A DNA stretch of 14,729 nucleotides from Muribaculaceae bacterium (GTDB lineage: Bacteria > Bacteroidota > Bacteroidia > Bacteroidales > Muribaculaceae): the NCBI GenBank assembly GCA_029056365.1, contig JAIDBM010000270.1:1-14729 (forward strand), read 5' to 3'. Made by a program: the position numbers and the translations under genes. The notes below the pieces were generated by a model. It did no database searches. It was not told the origin of the DNA and saw nothing but the letters and a program-made list of their open reading frames with translations. Shown here piece after piece: positions 7,740-14,635 of this stretch. Numbering within the stretch: position 1 is the stretch's first letter; each line of letters opens with the position of its first letter.

Positions 7740-7760
7740 AACACAATTAAACAATGTGAA

Positions 7761-7793
7761 TTGTAATAATACTGTAGCAATTTCGTAACTTTG
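7761..7793 (+). promoter_or_regulatory. Promoter of the glutaminyl cyclase-sufE unit
   Basis: TAACTTTG (7786-7793) matches the -7 box. TTG at 7761-7763 is a possible -33 element, with a 22-nt spacer that is slightly long. A perfect inverted repeat ACAAT-GTGA-ATTGT (7751-7764) overlaps the TTG and could be an operator. The predicted start near 7798 makes the in-frame GTG at 7798 unusable and supports the ATG at 7828. Confidence 0.65.
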
Positions 7794-7827
7794 CGCAGTG
7801 TTTCACCATATGGAGACATTATTGCTT

Positions 7828-8829
7828 ATGAACCGCTCATTATTACTATCGCTCAGCCTGTTGCTCGCACTGGTAAGCACTGCCTCGTGCAAAAAAACAG
7901 CCACAGACACCCGAAACGATAAAAATATAGCACCGAAAAAAGAATCGCTGGGCAACTTCAACGCCGACAGCGCCTATTCTTATATCGAAAAGCAACTTGA
8001 ATTCGGCCCACGCGTACCAGGTACCGATGGCCACAAGGCATGCGCATCATGGCTTGAAGGCAAACTGCGCGAAACCAAACCCGACACTCTCATTGTTCAA
8101 CGCGGCGAAGTTCGCGCATACACAGGAGCCAGACTTCCTATCACAAACCTGATGGCAAGCTACAACCTTGCCAATCCGAACCGGCTGCTCCTTGTTGCCC
8201 ACTGGGACACCCGTCCATGGGCCGACAACGATGCCGTTCCTGCCAACCACAGCAAACCGCTGCCAGGAGCAAACGATGGCGGAAGCGGTGTAGGCGTGCT
8301 GCTTGAAATTGCCCGGAACCTTGCGATAAAGAAACCGGCCTATGGTATCGACATTCTGCTCGTCGATGCCGAGGACTACGGTCGAAGCGGCGGATTCAGC
8401 GACAACGGCGACAGCTGGTGTCTCGGCACACAATATTTTATCGAAAACCTCCCATACCCCGACGGACTTCTGCCCCGATATGCAATAGTGCTCGACATGG
8501 TGGGCGGTCGCGACGCACGCTTCTCAAAAGAATACACATCCCACACCCAGGCACGCGAATACACCGACAAAATATGGAAAGAAGCCGCAGCCCTCGGACT
8601 GGCCGACAGATTTCCCGACCGTGTTACCGCCGGTGTGGTCGACGACCATACATTCCTGAACGAAGCCGGAATCCCGGCGGTTGACATTGTGGAATGCGAC
8701 AACCACATCACCAACAGCTTTCCGCCATACTGGCACACCATGCAGGACGACATGAGCAACATCGACCGCAGCACCCTCGGCGATGTGGGCAAGACAGTAC
8801 TCAACCTCGTTTATTCACCGAAAATATGA
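7828..8829 (+). CDS. Glutaminyl cyclase, M28-fold lipoprotein
   Basis: Glutaminyl cyclases convert N-terminal glutamine to pyroglutamate. The 333-residue product starts with a lipoprotein signal, LLLALVSTASC, with the acylated Cys at C21, so it is anchored in the envelope facing the periplasm. It has the M28 zinc-hydrolase fold: H125-W-D127, D150 in GANDGGSG, E182-D183 in VDAEDYG, and W302-H303 in YWHTMQDDMSNID. The WHTM-x-D ending and DDHTFL-x-x-x-GIP closely parallel human glutaminyl cyclase (WHTMDD, EDDHIPFL), whose single zinc is held by Asp, Glu and His. That makes cyclase more likely than aminopeptidase, although databases often name relatives leucine aminopeptidase. In Bacteroidota this enzyme is thought to cap exported proteins with Gln after signal-peptide cleavage. 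The stop overlaps the sufE start (ATGA), implying one operon. Confidence 0.87.
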   Translation: MNRSLLLSLSLLLALVSTASCKKTATDTRNDKNIAPKKESLGNFNADSAYSYIEKQLEFGPRVPGTDGHKACASWLEGKLRETKPDTLIVQRGEVRAYTGARLPITNLMASYNLANPNRLLLVAHWDTRPWADNDAVPANHSKPLPGANDGGSGVGVLLEIARNLAIKKPAYGIDILLVDAEDYGRSGGFSDNGDSWCLGTQYFIENLPYPDGLLPRYAIVLDMVGGRDARFSKEYTSHTQAREYTDKIWKEAAALGLADRFPDRVTAGVVDDHTFLNEAGIPAVDIVECDNHITNSFPPYWHTMQDDMSNIDRSTLGDVGKTVLNLVYSPKI

Positions 8830-9245
8830 CAATACAGGAGCGCCAGCAGGAACTCATCGACGAGTTCGCCGACATCGACGACTGGATGGACCGCTACGGC
8901 TACATTATCGACATGGGCAACGCACTGCCCGCAATTGACGAACGACTCAAGACTCCCGACCGCCTTATCGAAGGCTGCCAGAGCCGGGTATGGCTCGATG
9001 CCGAATATCGCGACGGCAAGGTGTTCTACCAGGCCGATTCCGATGCAATCATCGTGAAAGGCATGATCAGTATGCTGGTGTCGGTACTGTCGGGCCACAC
9101 TCCAGACGAAATACTTGACGCTAAGTTGAATTTCATTGACGAAATCGGGCTTGCCGAACACCTCTCCCCTACCCGCAGCAACGGCCTGCTGGCCATGGTG
9201 AAGCAGATGCGCGTGTATGCGCTCGCTTTCAAAAACAAGCAATAG
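8826..9245 (+). CDS. sufE: Cysteine desulfuration protein SufE
   Basis: SufE accepts persulfide sulfur from the cysteine desulfurase SufS and passes it to the SufBCD scaffold for iron-sulfur cluster assembly in the cytoplasm. The 139-residue product carries the acceptor cysteine C51 in LIEGCQSRVWL, at the same number as in E. coli SufE. It also has the family start (QELIDEFADIDDWMDRYGYIIDMG) and the SGHTPDEIL and GLAEHLSPTRSNGLLAM blocks. The ATG at 8826 overlaps the stop of the glutaminyl cyclase gene as ATGA, which suggests coupled translation, though the two functions are unrelated. Longer in-frame extensions upstream lie inside the cyclase gene and were not used. No other suf gene is in the window. 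The last codons run into a 17-bp tandem repeat. Confidence 0.95.
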   Translation: MTIQERQQELIDEFADIDDWMDRYGYIIDMGNALPAIDERLKTPDRLIEGCQSRVWLDAEYRDGKVFYQADSDAIIVKGMISMLVSVLSGHTPDEILDAKLNFIDEIGLAEHLSPTRSNGLLAMVKQMRVYALAFKNKQ

Positions 9246-9284
9246 CAAGTACTGAAGAATAGCAAATACTGAAAAATAGCAAGG
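9241..9284. repeat. 17-bp tandem repeat over the sufE stop
   Basis: AATAGCAAGTACTGAAG (9241-9257) is followed by AATAGCAAATACTGAAA (9258-9274, two differences) and a partial third unit AATAGCAAGG (9275-9284). The first copy contains the sufE stop TAG (9243-9245). The last unit runs into the stem of the following terminator. Replication slippage at the gene end is the simplest explanation. Confidence 0.85.
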
Positions 9285-9320
9285 CGATGGTCGCATCACT
9301 GCCACCATCGCCTCTTTATT
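9282..9320. terminator. Bidirectional terminator between sufE and thuA
   Basis: AGGCGATGGT (9282-9291) pairs with ACCATCGCCT (9304-9313). On the plus strand CTTTATT follows; on the minus strand TTGCTATTTTT follows. It lies between convergent genes, 36 bp past the sufE stop and 17 bp past the thuA-like stop, so it probably serves both. Confidence 0.8.
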
Positions 9321-9330
9321 GTGTCACTGA

Positions 9331-10134
9331 TTATTTTTCAAACGGATTGCCTTCTGGATCCTGGCTCACCACATAACGGAATGCGTTAAGAGTAAGCAGA
9401 TTCTGAGTGGCATCGGTGAATTCACGGTCGCCATGGCCGTAATTCAGATAAACCATCCGGTAATTCTTGTTGCGCCATACCACCGGAAAGTCTCCATGAC
9501 TTATCACATCCTTGATTCCAAACGGATAATTCTTCGGCGAAATCGATGCCAGAATCTCCACGTCAGGATTCTCCCGGGGCGATGGATTCCACTGATACCA
9601 CTCGCTTTCGGGAGCCACAAAAGCGGCAGGCAGATTTTTTGTCACCGGCGACTCCAGGGTCTCAATGTCGAGATACGCACACTGCGGAGGCCAATTGTTG
9701 CAATAGAAACGGCCGCAACCAAGGAATTCGTTCAACCAGGGCCAGTCGGTCGAAGCATCGTTGTAGGCCGCGGCATGGAAGCCGAGCCAGCCACCGCCGT
9801 TTTCCATATATTTCTCCATGGCTTCGCGTTCAGCGCCCGGAGCAGGTGTGGTGTTGATTACGATGACCACGCTGTACTGGCGCAGACGGTCATAATCATA
9901 ATCGGCCAGCGAAGTGGTGGTTTCCAGAATGTAACCTTCGCCATAAGTCAGCCGATGAAAGAAGTCTATGGCCTGATGCGCGAAATCCACATGAGCCGAC
10001 TCAGCGGTATCACTGTAATAGAGCAGAGCCTTGAAGCGCGGCGCACGCGCATAATTCGCAGGATAAGCGTTTTCCTGCCCCGACATCGGCAGAACGATCA
10101 TCACCCAGAGGATGAACAAAATAAATTTTCTCAT
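9331..10134 (-). CDS. Exported ThuA-like protein
   Basis: This 267-residue member of the ThuA-like family has a class I glutamine-amidotransferase-like fold. Founding ThuA belongs to trehalose/3-keto-sugar metabolism; most homologues in glycan loci are uncharacterised. Seen here: a cleavable signal peptide (MRKFILFILWVMIVLPMSG, then Q20), the family core GGGWLGFHAA at 113-122 followed by TDWPWLNEFLG, E176/E178 in PESEWYQW, and GHGDREFTD near the C-terminus. Cleavage before Q20 would expose an N-terminal Gln, a candidate for the glutaminyl cyclase encoded nearby. Three cysteines (C140, C145, C152) cluster in the segment after the core and could form disulfides after export. The gene lies 36 nt downstream of GH9 in the same orientation, separated only by an AT-rich tandem repeat, so the two are probably one transcript acting on the same glycan. 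The reaction is unknown. Confidence 0.82.
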   Translation of the reverse strand: MRKFILFILWVMIVLPMSGQENAYPANYARAPRFKALLYYSDTAESAHVDFAHQAIDFFHRLTYGEGYILETTTSLADYDYDRLRQYSVVIVINTTPAPGAEREAMEKYMENGGGWLGFHAAAYNDASTDWPWLNEFLGCGRFYCNNWPPQCAYLDIETLESPVTKNLPAAFVAPESEWYQWNPSPRENPDVEILASISPKNYPFGIKDVISHGDFPVVWRNKNYRMVYLNYGHGDREFTDATQNLLTLNAFRYVVSQDPEGNPFEK

Positions 10135-10144
10135 ATTCTACTTA

Positions 10145-10178
10145 AATATATTATTATAATTAATATATTATTATAATT
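10145..10178. repeat. Perfect 17-bp tandem repeat over the GH9 stop
   Basis: Two identical copies of AATATATTATTATAATT occupy 10145-10161 and 10162-10178 with no spacer. The right copy contains the GH9 stop codon (10171-10173, TAA on the minus strand) and the last codons; the left copy lies in the GH9-thuA gap. The copies are identical and contain only A and T, in a region otherwise near 55% GC, which suggests a recent duplication. Confidence 0.9.
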
Positions 10179-12576
10179 CTGCAATCAGAGACAGCCACTT
10201 GCCGGCCGATGTGACCCATACCTCCTTATAACATGCATTGTTGATATTAGGCCAGTATGGCTCATCGGAGTCGCCCAGCGACCGTATCCCCACAGGCATG
10301 GCGCCTGTCTGCTCGCCTGATGAAAAATTGTTAAGCGACGGAAAACGCCGTCCCTCGCCATATATCAACGACTGCGCGAACGGATTCTTGCCCACAGTCC
10401 AATAAAGCTGTTCAACCGCTATGCGGCGCAACTCCGCGTCATCGAGACAGCGTGCGCACAAGGCCGCCGCCTTTCCCATCGACATATGCACGGCAAGGTT
10501 TCCGTTGAATATATTGAACCATACCGGGAAACGCTTCACATACCAGCCCGGCGCCACGTTCACTCCGTTGGCAATCTGAACCTTGTAACGTTCGGTCGCA
10601 TCGGCCGGAGGGAAAAGATGAAGCGAATAGAACGCGGCACTGTCGGCATATTCGTTCTGATGATATATCCCGGCAGGAATCATTCCGTAAGGAGCGCTGT
10701 ATTTCATCAGGCCCTTGATATAGGAGCCATACGCCTCCACCGCCGCATGCCAGCGCACGAAATCCGGATGGTCTGCCTGAGTGTCGCACAAAGCAGTCAG
10801 GGCCTGCATGAACAACTGCTCCCTGCTCTGATGAATGAAATGCACCACCGACTTCCGCGCAGTGTCGCGATAGAAAAAACCATACAGTCCGCCATCCGCC
10901 ACCGGCTCCATCTGCTGGCAGCTGAGCACATACGAGGCATGGCGGCGTGCTTCGGCGGCATAGCTGTCATCGCCTGTAAGCATATACAGCTGCGATGCGG
11001 CCCACGATGCTGTGGCCTCCCACTGGCTCGGCCCTGTACAATAGGTATGCTCGTAAGGATTTATCCATCCGCCATACCCGTTCAGGGCAAAATCCCGGCT
11101 GGCACAGGCATAGTCTTCCTGTGCGAGGCCGCGCAGATAGCCGGCCAGCATAGGGTCGCTGCCCTCAGCCTCTATTATCCTTGCGGCATAGGCAAGATAC
11201 GCGGCATAAAGGTAATTGTCGTAGGCACAGTTCTGAACACGCACTGTAAATATGTCGTCGTGCGAATCCACATCATTGTCCTGCCACAGAAGCAGCCCCA
11301 TGCTGCTTGCATGATAGCCGTCGCCAAGATGCTGCCGCAGCACAAAATCAAGTCCCCACAGCGCCTCTTCCAGCAGTCGGGACGCAAGCTGCGGATTATC
11401 CGCCCGGCGGCGCTCGTAAAGTTCCAGCAGCGAGTATACCACATCGGCTGTCTGCAAAGTCTGCTGCGACAGATCGCCCGCATCGTGCCAGCCCCCTGCA
11501 TAAGGACGGGTTCTGCCGTTGTGACGGCTGAAAAGACCCGTATGGCAGCTGGAATGCACTCCGGGCACCGCGAATCCGCAACGCTGGCAAAAAATGAAGT
11601 TAAGCACGCGCCAGCATGACGGTTCCCACAGGCTCTCGTCATCGACCGGAAACTCCCCGCTTTCAAGGCCGCCGCACCTGAGACGATACATGCCCGGCTT
11701 GTCGAATCCGCTGAAATCCAGCACTCCATAGCTTCCGGTTGTGGTTGTCTGCCTCTCCACTTCTCCGCGGAACACCGGCCGTCCGGTACGACCGTCGATC
11801 AGCTCGAACCCCGAGCCGCTCAGGCTCTCGTTCACAACGGCACTTTTTGCGACTCCGGCGAGATAGCCGCTTGTGGAATATATAATATGTCCGGAATCCG
11901 GCATCCATCCGCTCACCTTGTCGGGATTCTCCACATACTGAGCTTCGACACTGCGGATCTTGAAGTCGGCAGTCGACTGTGAAGGCAAATCGCGCCCGTT
12001 CACACTCACGCTCAGCGATATGTTCTCTACGGCATCGCGCTGCAGGTCGGCAATTTCGAGATAACGGCGGTTACATTCACCATTACGGAGATGAATCAGA
12101 TGTGCTCCCGTAGGCTCGTTGAAGCCCGAGGCTCCGCGATGCCCGTTATTGAACATCAGATTGATGTTCACGACTCTCATACCCGGACAATCAGGCTCTA
12201 TTTCCACACACAGACGGTTATATCCGCCGAGATCCACGCCTCCGAGCGGCAATGTCGCCACGGCATGTCCGTACAACGCGTAATCCGGATCGTCGGGCGA
12301 ACCTGTGGCTCTGAGCGAGCCGGTGTCGAAATTAACCCGAAGAACGGAATCACCGACAAGACAGGCCTGCTTTCCCGAAACCTGCCACGCCCCTGTGAGC
12401 CGGCGTCTCCGCAGCACAGGCTTGGCTTCGGCCTCCGCCTCCGCCGACAGGCTGTAATCGGCCCTCAGCGGCGAATGGACATAACCCGAACGTACAAGGT
12501 CGGATTCGAAGTCTGCGGCAAGTGCTCCCATACAGAGCCACATTGCCATTATGGTTATAATCGGATGTTTTCTCAC
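10171..12576 (-). CDS. Glycoside hydrolase family 9 with N-terminal Ig-like domain
   Basis: Exported inverting glycosidase of 801 residues. The signal peptide is probably cut after ALA (A20). Residues about 21-215 look like a beta-sandwich accessory domain, about 222-313 like the CelD_N Ig-like domain, and about 320-800 are the GH9 alpha6/alpha6 barrel. The catalytic-base motif GGWHDAGD is intact (D365, D368). The likely acid is E785 in YKEVWVTSAGKWL, matching the NEVAxxWNA motif of cellulases. C333, C344-H345 and H364 fit the structural zinc site known in CelD-type GH9. GH9 is mostly endo-glucanases but includes exo-beta-glucosaminidases in Vibrio; the amino-sugar genes upstream make the latter worth considering. 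The start is GTG at 12574-12576, which gives a good signal peptide. It has its own promoter and is followed by thuA. Confidence 0.9.
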   Translation of the reverse strand: MRKHPIITIMAMWLCMGALAADFESDLVRSGYVHSPLRADYSLSAEAEAEAKPVLRRRRLTGAWQVSGKQACLVGDSVLRVNFDTGSLRATGSPDDPDYALYGHAVATLPLGGVDLGGYNRLCVEIEPDCPGMRVVNINLMFNNGHRGASGFNEPTGAHLIHLRNGECNRRYLEIADLQRDAVENISLSVSVNGRDLPSQSTADFKIRSVEAQYVENPDKVSGWMPDSGHIIYSTSGYLAGVAKSAVVNESLSGSGFELIDGRTGRPVFRGEVERQTTTTGSYGVLDFSGFDKPGMYRLRCGGLESGEFPVDDESLWEPSCWRVLNFIFCQRCGFAVPGVHSSCHTGLFSRHNGRTRPYAGGWHDAGDLSQQTLQTADVVYSLLELYERRRADNPQLASRLLEEALWGLDFVLRQHLGDGYHASSMGLLLWQDNDVDSHDDIFTVRVQNCAYDNYLYAAYLAYAARIIEAEGSDPMLAGYLRGLAQEDYACASRDFALNGYGGWINPYEHTYCTGPSQWEATASWAASQLYMLTGDDSYAAEARRHASYVLSCQQMEPVADGGLYGFFYRDTARKSVVHFIHQSREQLFMQALTALCDTQADHPDFVRWHAAVEAYGSYIKGLMKYSAPYGMIPAGIYHQNEYADSAAFYSLHLFPPADATERYKVQIANGVNVAPGWYVKRFPVWFNIFNGNLAVHMSMGKAAALCARCLDDAELRRIAVEQLYWTVGKNPFAQSLIYGEGRRFPSLNNFSSGEQTGAMPVGIRSLGDSDEPYWPNINNACYKEVWVTSAGKWLSLIAEL

Positions 12577-12590
12577 GACAAATAAAACAA

Positions 12591-12626
12591 AGAGGGAGGA
12601 AGAACCCCGGGGAGCATCCCCCCTCT
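12591..12626 (-). terminator. Hairpin with T-rich tail in the GH9 leader
   Basis: On the minus strand AGAGGGGGG (12626-12618) pairs with CCTCCCTCT (12599-12591) with one mismatch, and an internal CCCCGGGG (12605-12612) adds structure. TTTGTTTTATTTG follows, ending 15 nt before the GTG start. Placed after the putative GH9 promoter and before the start codon, it could be an attenuator or an expression-limiting leader stem rather than the terminator of the upstream unit, which has its own. Confidence 0.4.
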
Positions 12627-12676
12627 GTGGAATTAATTACTTTTTCGTAGTTCGGAAGGTCTTGTTTTTTCTGCCA

Positions 12677-12684
12677 CAAATTTA
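12677..12684 (-). promoter_or_regulatory. GH9-thuA promoter, -7 box TAAATTTG
   Basis: The complement of 12677-12684 reads TAAATTTG, a match to TAnnTTTG, about 100 nt before the GH9 start. There is no TTG at the -33 distance. Instead an inverted repeat AACCT-N10-AGGTT (12689-12708) covers that region, a possible activator site. This would suit a substrate-induced glycan gene. Confidence 0.5.
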
Positions 12685-12771
12685 CCTGAACCTACGGCAG
12701 CGAAGGTTGAGAAAATATCACAATTGGTATGTTTTCTATTATCCGGACCTGCAGGCGGCAACAAAACAGAC

Positions 12772-12810
12772 AAAAAGCTGTGGTATGAGAATTCACCACA
12801 CCACAGCTTT
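12772..12810 (-). terminator. Rho-independent terminator of the ROK-deaminase unit
   Basis: On the minus strand AAAGCTGTGGT (12810-12800) pairs perfectly with ACCACAGCTTT (12784-12774) across a 15-nt loop and continues into TTTTTGTCTGTTTTG. It lies 38 bp after the deaminase stop and separates that unit from GH9. The gap 12577-12848 holds only this terminator, the GH9 promoter and the leader hairpin; I see no gene in it. Confidence 0.85.
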
Positions 12811-12848
12811 CTGTGCAAACCAACTTTCTACCAGAAGTTGTAATCGGT

Positions 12849-13586
12849 TCAATTTTCTTTTTCCATCCATGCCGCCGCATCGCGGTCGAAAAGGAACTCG
12901 CAATCGGGATGCAGCTGCAGCACCGTGGCGGGAATATCGCTGCTGATATCGGCGGTGAGCATCTGCCTTGCAATGTCGGTTTTGTTTCTGCCGTTCGCCA
13001 CAAGCACTATGCGGCGGGCATGCATTATATCACGCACACCAAGTGTTACACCGCCAAGACGGTGGTCGGGGGCCGATCCTGTCTCACGGCGTATCCGTGC
13101 CTCGAGCACCGGATCCATCTCCGCAAGGCGGCACTGTCCGTTCAGCGGCGAACCGGGCTGATTGAATCCGAGATGCCCGTTCTCACCAAGGCCAAGCATC
13201 AGCAGATCTATGCCGCCGCGCCGCGCGATTTCATCGGTGAATTCCCGGCATGACACGCCGAAATCGTCCGATTCCACAGGCAACATCAGGAAGTTGCTTT
13301 CAGGAATGCCGAGTTCGTCGATCAGCTCGTTTCGGAGCATGGTATAACATGCCCCCGCATAGTCGCGGTCGACGCCTGTCACCTCGTCAAGGCCGAAAAA
13401 AGTAACCTTCGACACATCGAAACCCGCAGCACGATGTATCGAGCAAAGGCTACGGTGTATGTTTCCGGTTGTGCGTCCGGTGGAAAGTCCGATCACCGCA
13501 CGCGGATTCATTGCTATGGCGGCTGCTATGCGCCATGCCGCCGCGCGATAAAATTCATCGCCGCTGTCTGTAACTGTTATCTTCAT
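12849..13586 (-). CDS. AgaI/NagB-family amino-sugar-6-phosphate deaminase/isomerase
   Basis: The 245-residue protein belongs to the NagB/RpiA/SOL fold. By sequence it looks closer to E. coli galactosamine-6-phosphate deaminase AgaI than to NagB: GGIDLLMLGLGENGHLGFNQ and GVTLGVRDIMHARRIVLV parallel AgaI segments (recalled, not aligned). The expected reaction is amino-sugar-6-phosphate to keto-hexose-6-phosphate plus ammonia. D67 in GLDEVTG matches NagB D72, and H138 matches the ring-opening H143. However, N136 stands where NagB has D141, as in AgaI, and Q143 replaces the conserved catalytic Glu (E148). It may have altered activity or substrate. The start overlaps the ROK stop as ATGA, implying coupled translation and a shared pathway: kinase, then deaminase. 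A plain NagB, an AgaI, or a related sugar-phosphate isomerase all remain possible. Confidence 0.8.
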   Translation of the reverse strand: MKITVTDSGDEFYRAAAWRIAAAIAMNPRAVIGLSTGRTTGNIHRSLCSIHRAAGFDVSKVTFFGLDEVTGVDRDYAGACYTMLRNELIDELGIPESNFLMLPVESDDFGVSCREFTDEIARRGGIDLLMLGLGENGHLGFNQPGSPLNGQCRLAEMDPVLEARIRRETGSAPDHRLGGVTLGVRDIMHARRIVLVANGRNKTDIARQMLTADISSDIPATVLQLHPDCEFLFDRDAAAWMEKEN

Positions 13587-14542
13587 ACTTCTACCTGGTC
13601 GAGCGCCTCCATCGCAACAGCCGCGGCGCCCAGCAGTCCTATGTTCGCAGGGTCGAGCCGTGTAAGCACCACCCCGTTTGTCACAAAGCGCATCGTATGG
13701 CGGTGAAGACGCATAAGAATATTATTGAACATCATCGGATCGCTCACTATACCTCCGCCAAGAACCACTGTGTCCGGATCGGTCACACGCACAAGATTCA
13801 TGATCAGATTCGCAATGGCAAGCGATGCATTCTCCACAAGCACCGTGCAAAGGCTGTCGCCAAGACGTGCAAGTTCGTAGATACGGCGCACATCGACGCG
13901 CCCGCTGCCCTGACGGGGTATCTCCAGCGCGGAATCGGGATAATTGTCGCGAAGCAGACGGGCGCACAGGTCGAAACCCGATCCCGAAGCTATTGACTCC
14001 ACACAATCGGTTCGTCCGCAACAGCACCTGACACCGCAGCACACACCCACCTGGGTATGGCCCACCTCGCCGGCGTTGAAACGGTTTCCGCAGGTTATAC
14101 GCCCGTCGATCACCGTGCCGGCGGCGATTCCCGTGCCTATGTTGATATAGATGAAATTATCGCTCAACCGTCCGTAGCCCCAGCGTTGCTCGGCAATAGT
14201 GGCACTCTTGACATCGTTGTTCAGACGGCACGGCAAACCGAAGGTCGTGCTGATGTCGTAGGCCAGCTCGATCGGCTGCGAACGGTCGGAATCGATCTGC
14301 AGCCACCGGCCGTTTTCACTGTCCACACGACCTATCATGCCTATGCCTATGGCCGAGGGAGAGAATCCGGCTCCTTCCGTGCGGAGAAAGTCGCTCAGCG
14401 ACGACTTTATGATGTCTACTGCCGACTGCTGGTTCACATAGCCTGTGCTGTAGCGCTTCCTTGCAAGAATGTTGCCGGAAGAGTCAACAACACCGATGAG
14501 TAGCTTGGTGCCCCCGAAGTCCAGTCCTAAATATGTTTCCAT
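13583..14542 (-). CDS. ROK-family sugar kinase
   Basis: This 319-residue cytoplasmic kinase is of the ROK family, whose members phosphorylate glucose, GlcNAc, ManNAc, fructose or allose with ATP. Seen: the N-terminal phosphate loop LDFGGTK (D8), the catalytic D110 in LNNDVKSA, the second phosphate motif INIGTGIAAG at 134-142, the sugar-binding and zinc motif GEVGH (E159, H162), and C173/C175-G-R-T-D-C180 then E182, matching CxCGxxGCxE. Three extra cysteines (C168, C169, C174) crowd the zinc loop. There is no N-terminal winged helix, so it is a kinase and not a NagC/XylR-type repressor. The TGA overlaps the deaminase ATG. Together with that enzyme it most likely phosphorylates an amino sugar, but glucose or another hexose cannot be excluded. 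Confidence 0.9.
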   Translation of the reverse strand: METYLGLDFGGTKLLIGVVDSSGNILARKRYSTGYVNQQSAVDIIKSSLSDFLRTEGAGFSPSAIGIGMIGRVDSENGRWLQIDSDRSQPIELAYDISTTFGLPCRLNNDVKSATIAEQRWGYGRLSDNFIYINIGTGIAAGTVIDGRITCGNRFNAGEVGHTQVGVCCGVRCCCGRTDCVESIASGSGFDLCARLLRDNYPDSALEIPRQGSGRVDVRRIYELARLGDSLCTVLVENASLAIANLIMNLVRVTDPDTVVLGGGIVSDPMMFNNILMRLHRHTMRFVTNGVVLTRLDPANIGLLGAAAVAMEALDQVEV

Positions 14543-14568
14543 GTGATGAATATGATTTGGTCCGGTGG

Positions 14569-14576
14569 CAAATTTA
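14569..14576 (-). promoter_or_regulatory. ROK-deaminase promoter, -7 box TAAATTTG
   Basis: The complement of 14569-14576 reads TAAATTTG, placing a start near 14564 and a leader of about 20 nt before the ROK ATG. No TTG sits at -33. A small dyad GGTATTACC (14580-14588) lies just upstream and could be a regulator site. The box suggests the kinase unit is promoted separately from the AraC-type gene. Confidence 0.5.
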
Positions 14577-14614
14577 GCGGGTATTACCGGTTTTCGGGTT
14601 TAAAAATCGCCCGA

Positions 14615-14635
14615 ATAGGTGTATTTATCACCTAT
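14615..14635 (-). terminator. Weak hairpin at the end of the AraC-type gene
   Basis: ATAGGTG and CACCTAT (14615-14621 and 14629-14635) form a 7-bp stem overlapping the AraC stop codon. On the minus strand a short TTTTT occurs 7 nt later (14607-14603). A second small dyad TTCGGG/CCCGAA (14593-14598 with 14610-14615) overlaps that stretch. It could be a weak terminator or an operator dyad. Confidence 0.3.

Noticed and set aside
7798..7827. Earlier starts (GTG 7798, ATG 7810) for the glutaminyl cyclase
   Set aside because: They fall at or just after the predicted transcription start and put extra residues before a good lipoprotein signal that begins at ATG 7828.
8694..8825. N-terminal extension of sufE into the glutaminyl cyclase gene
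   Set aside because: SufE starts cleanly at ATG 8826, which puts the acceptor Cys at position 51 as in E. coli; the extension encodes an unrelated His/Arg-rich stretch.
9241..10178. The two 17-bp repeats as attachment sites or insertion-sequence ends around thuA
   Set aside because: The repeats differ in sequence from each other, each is tandem rather than flanking, and no integrase or transposase is present.
10486..11619. Long open frame on the plus strand opposite GH9
   Set aside because: It lies wholly within the GH9 catalytic domain, has low-complexity composition and no recognisable family; the GH9 motifs are on the minus strand.
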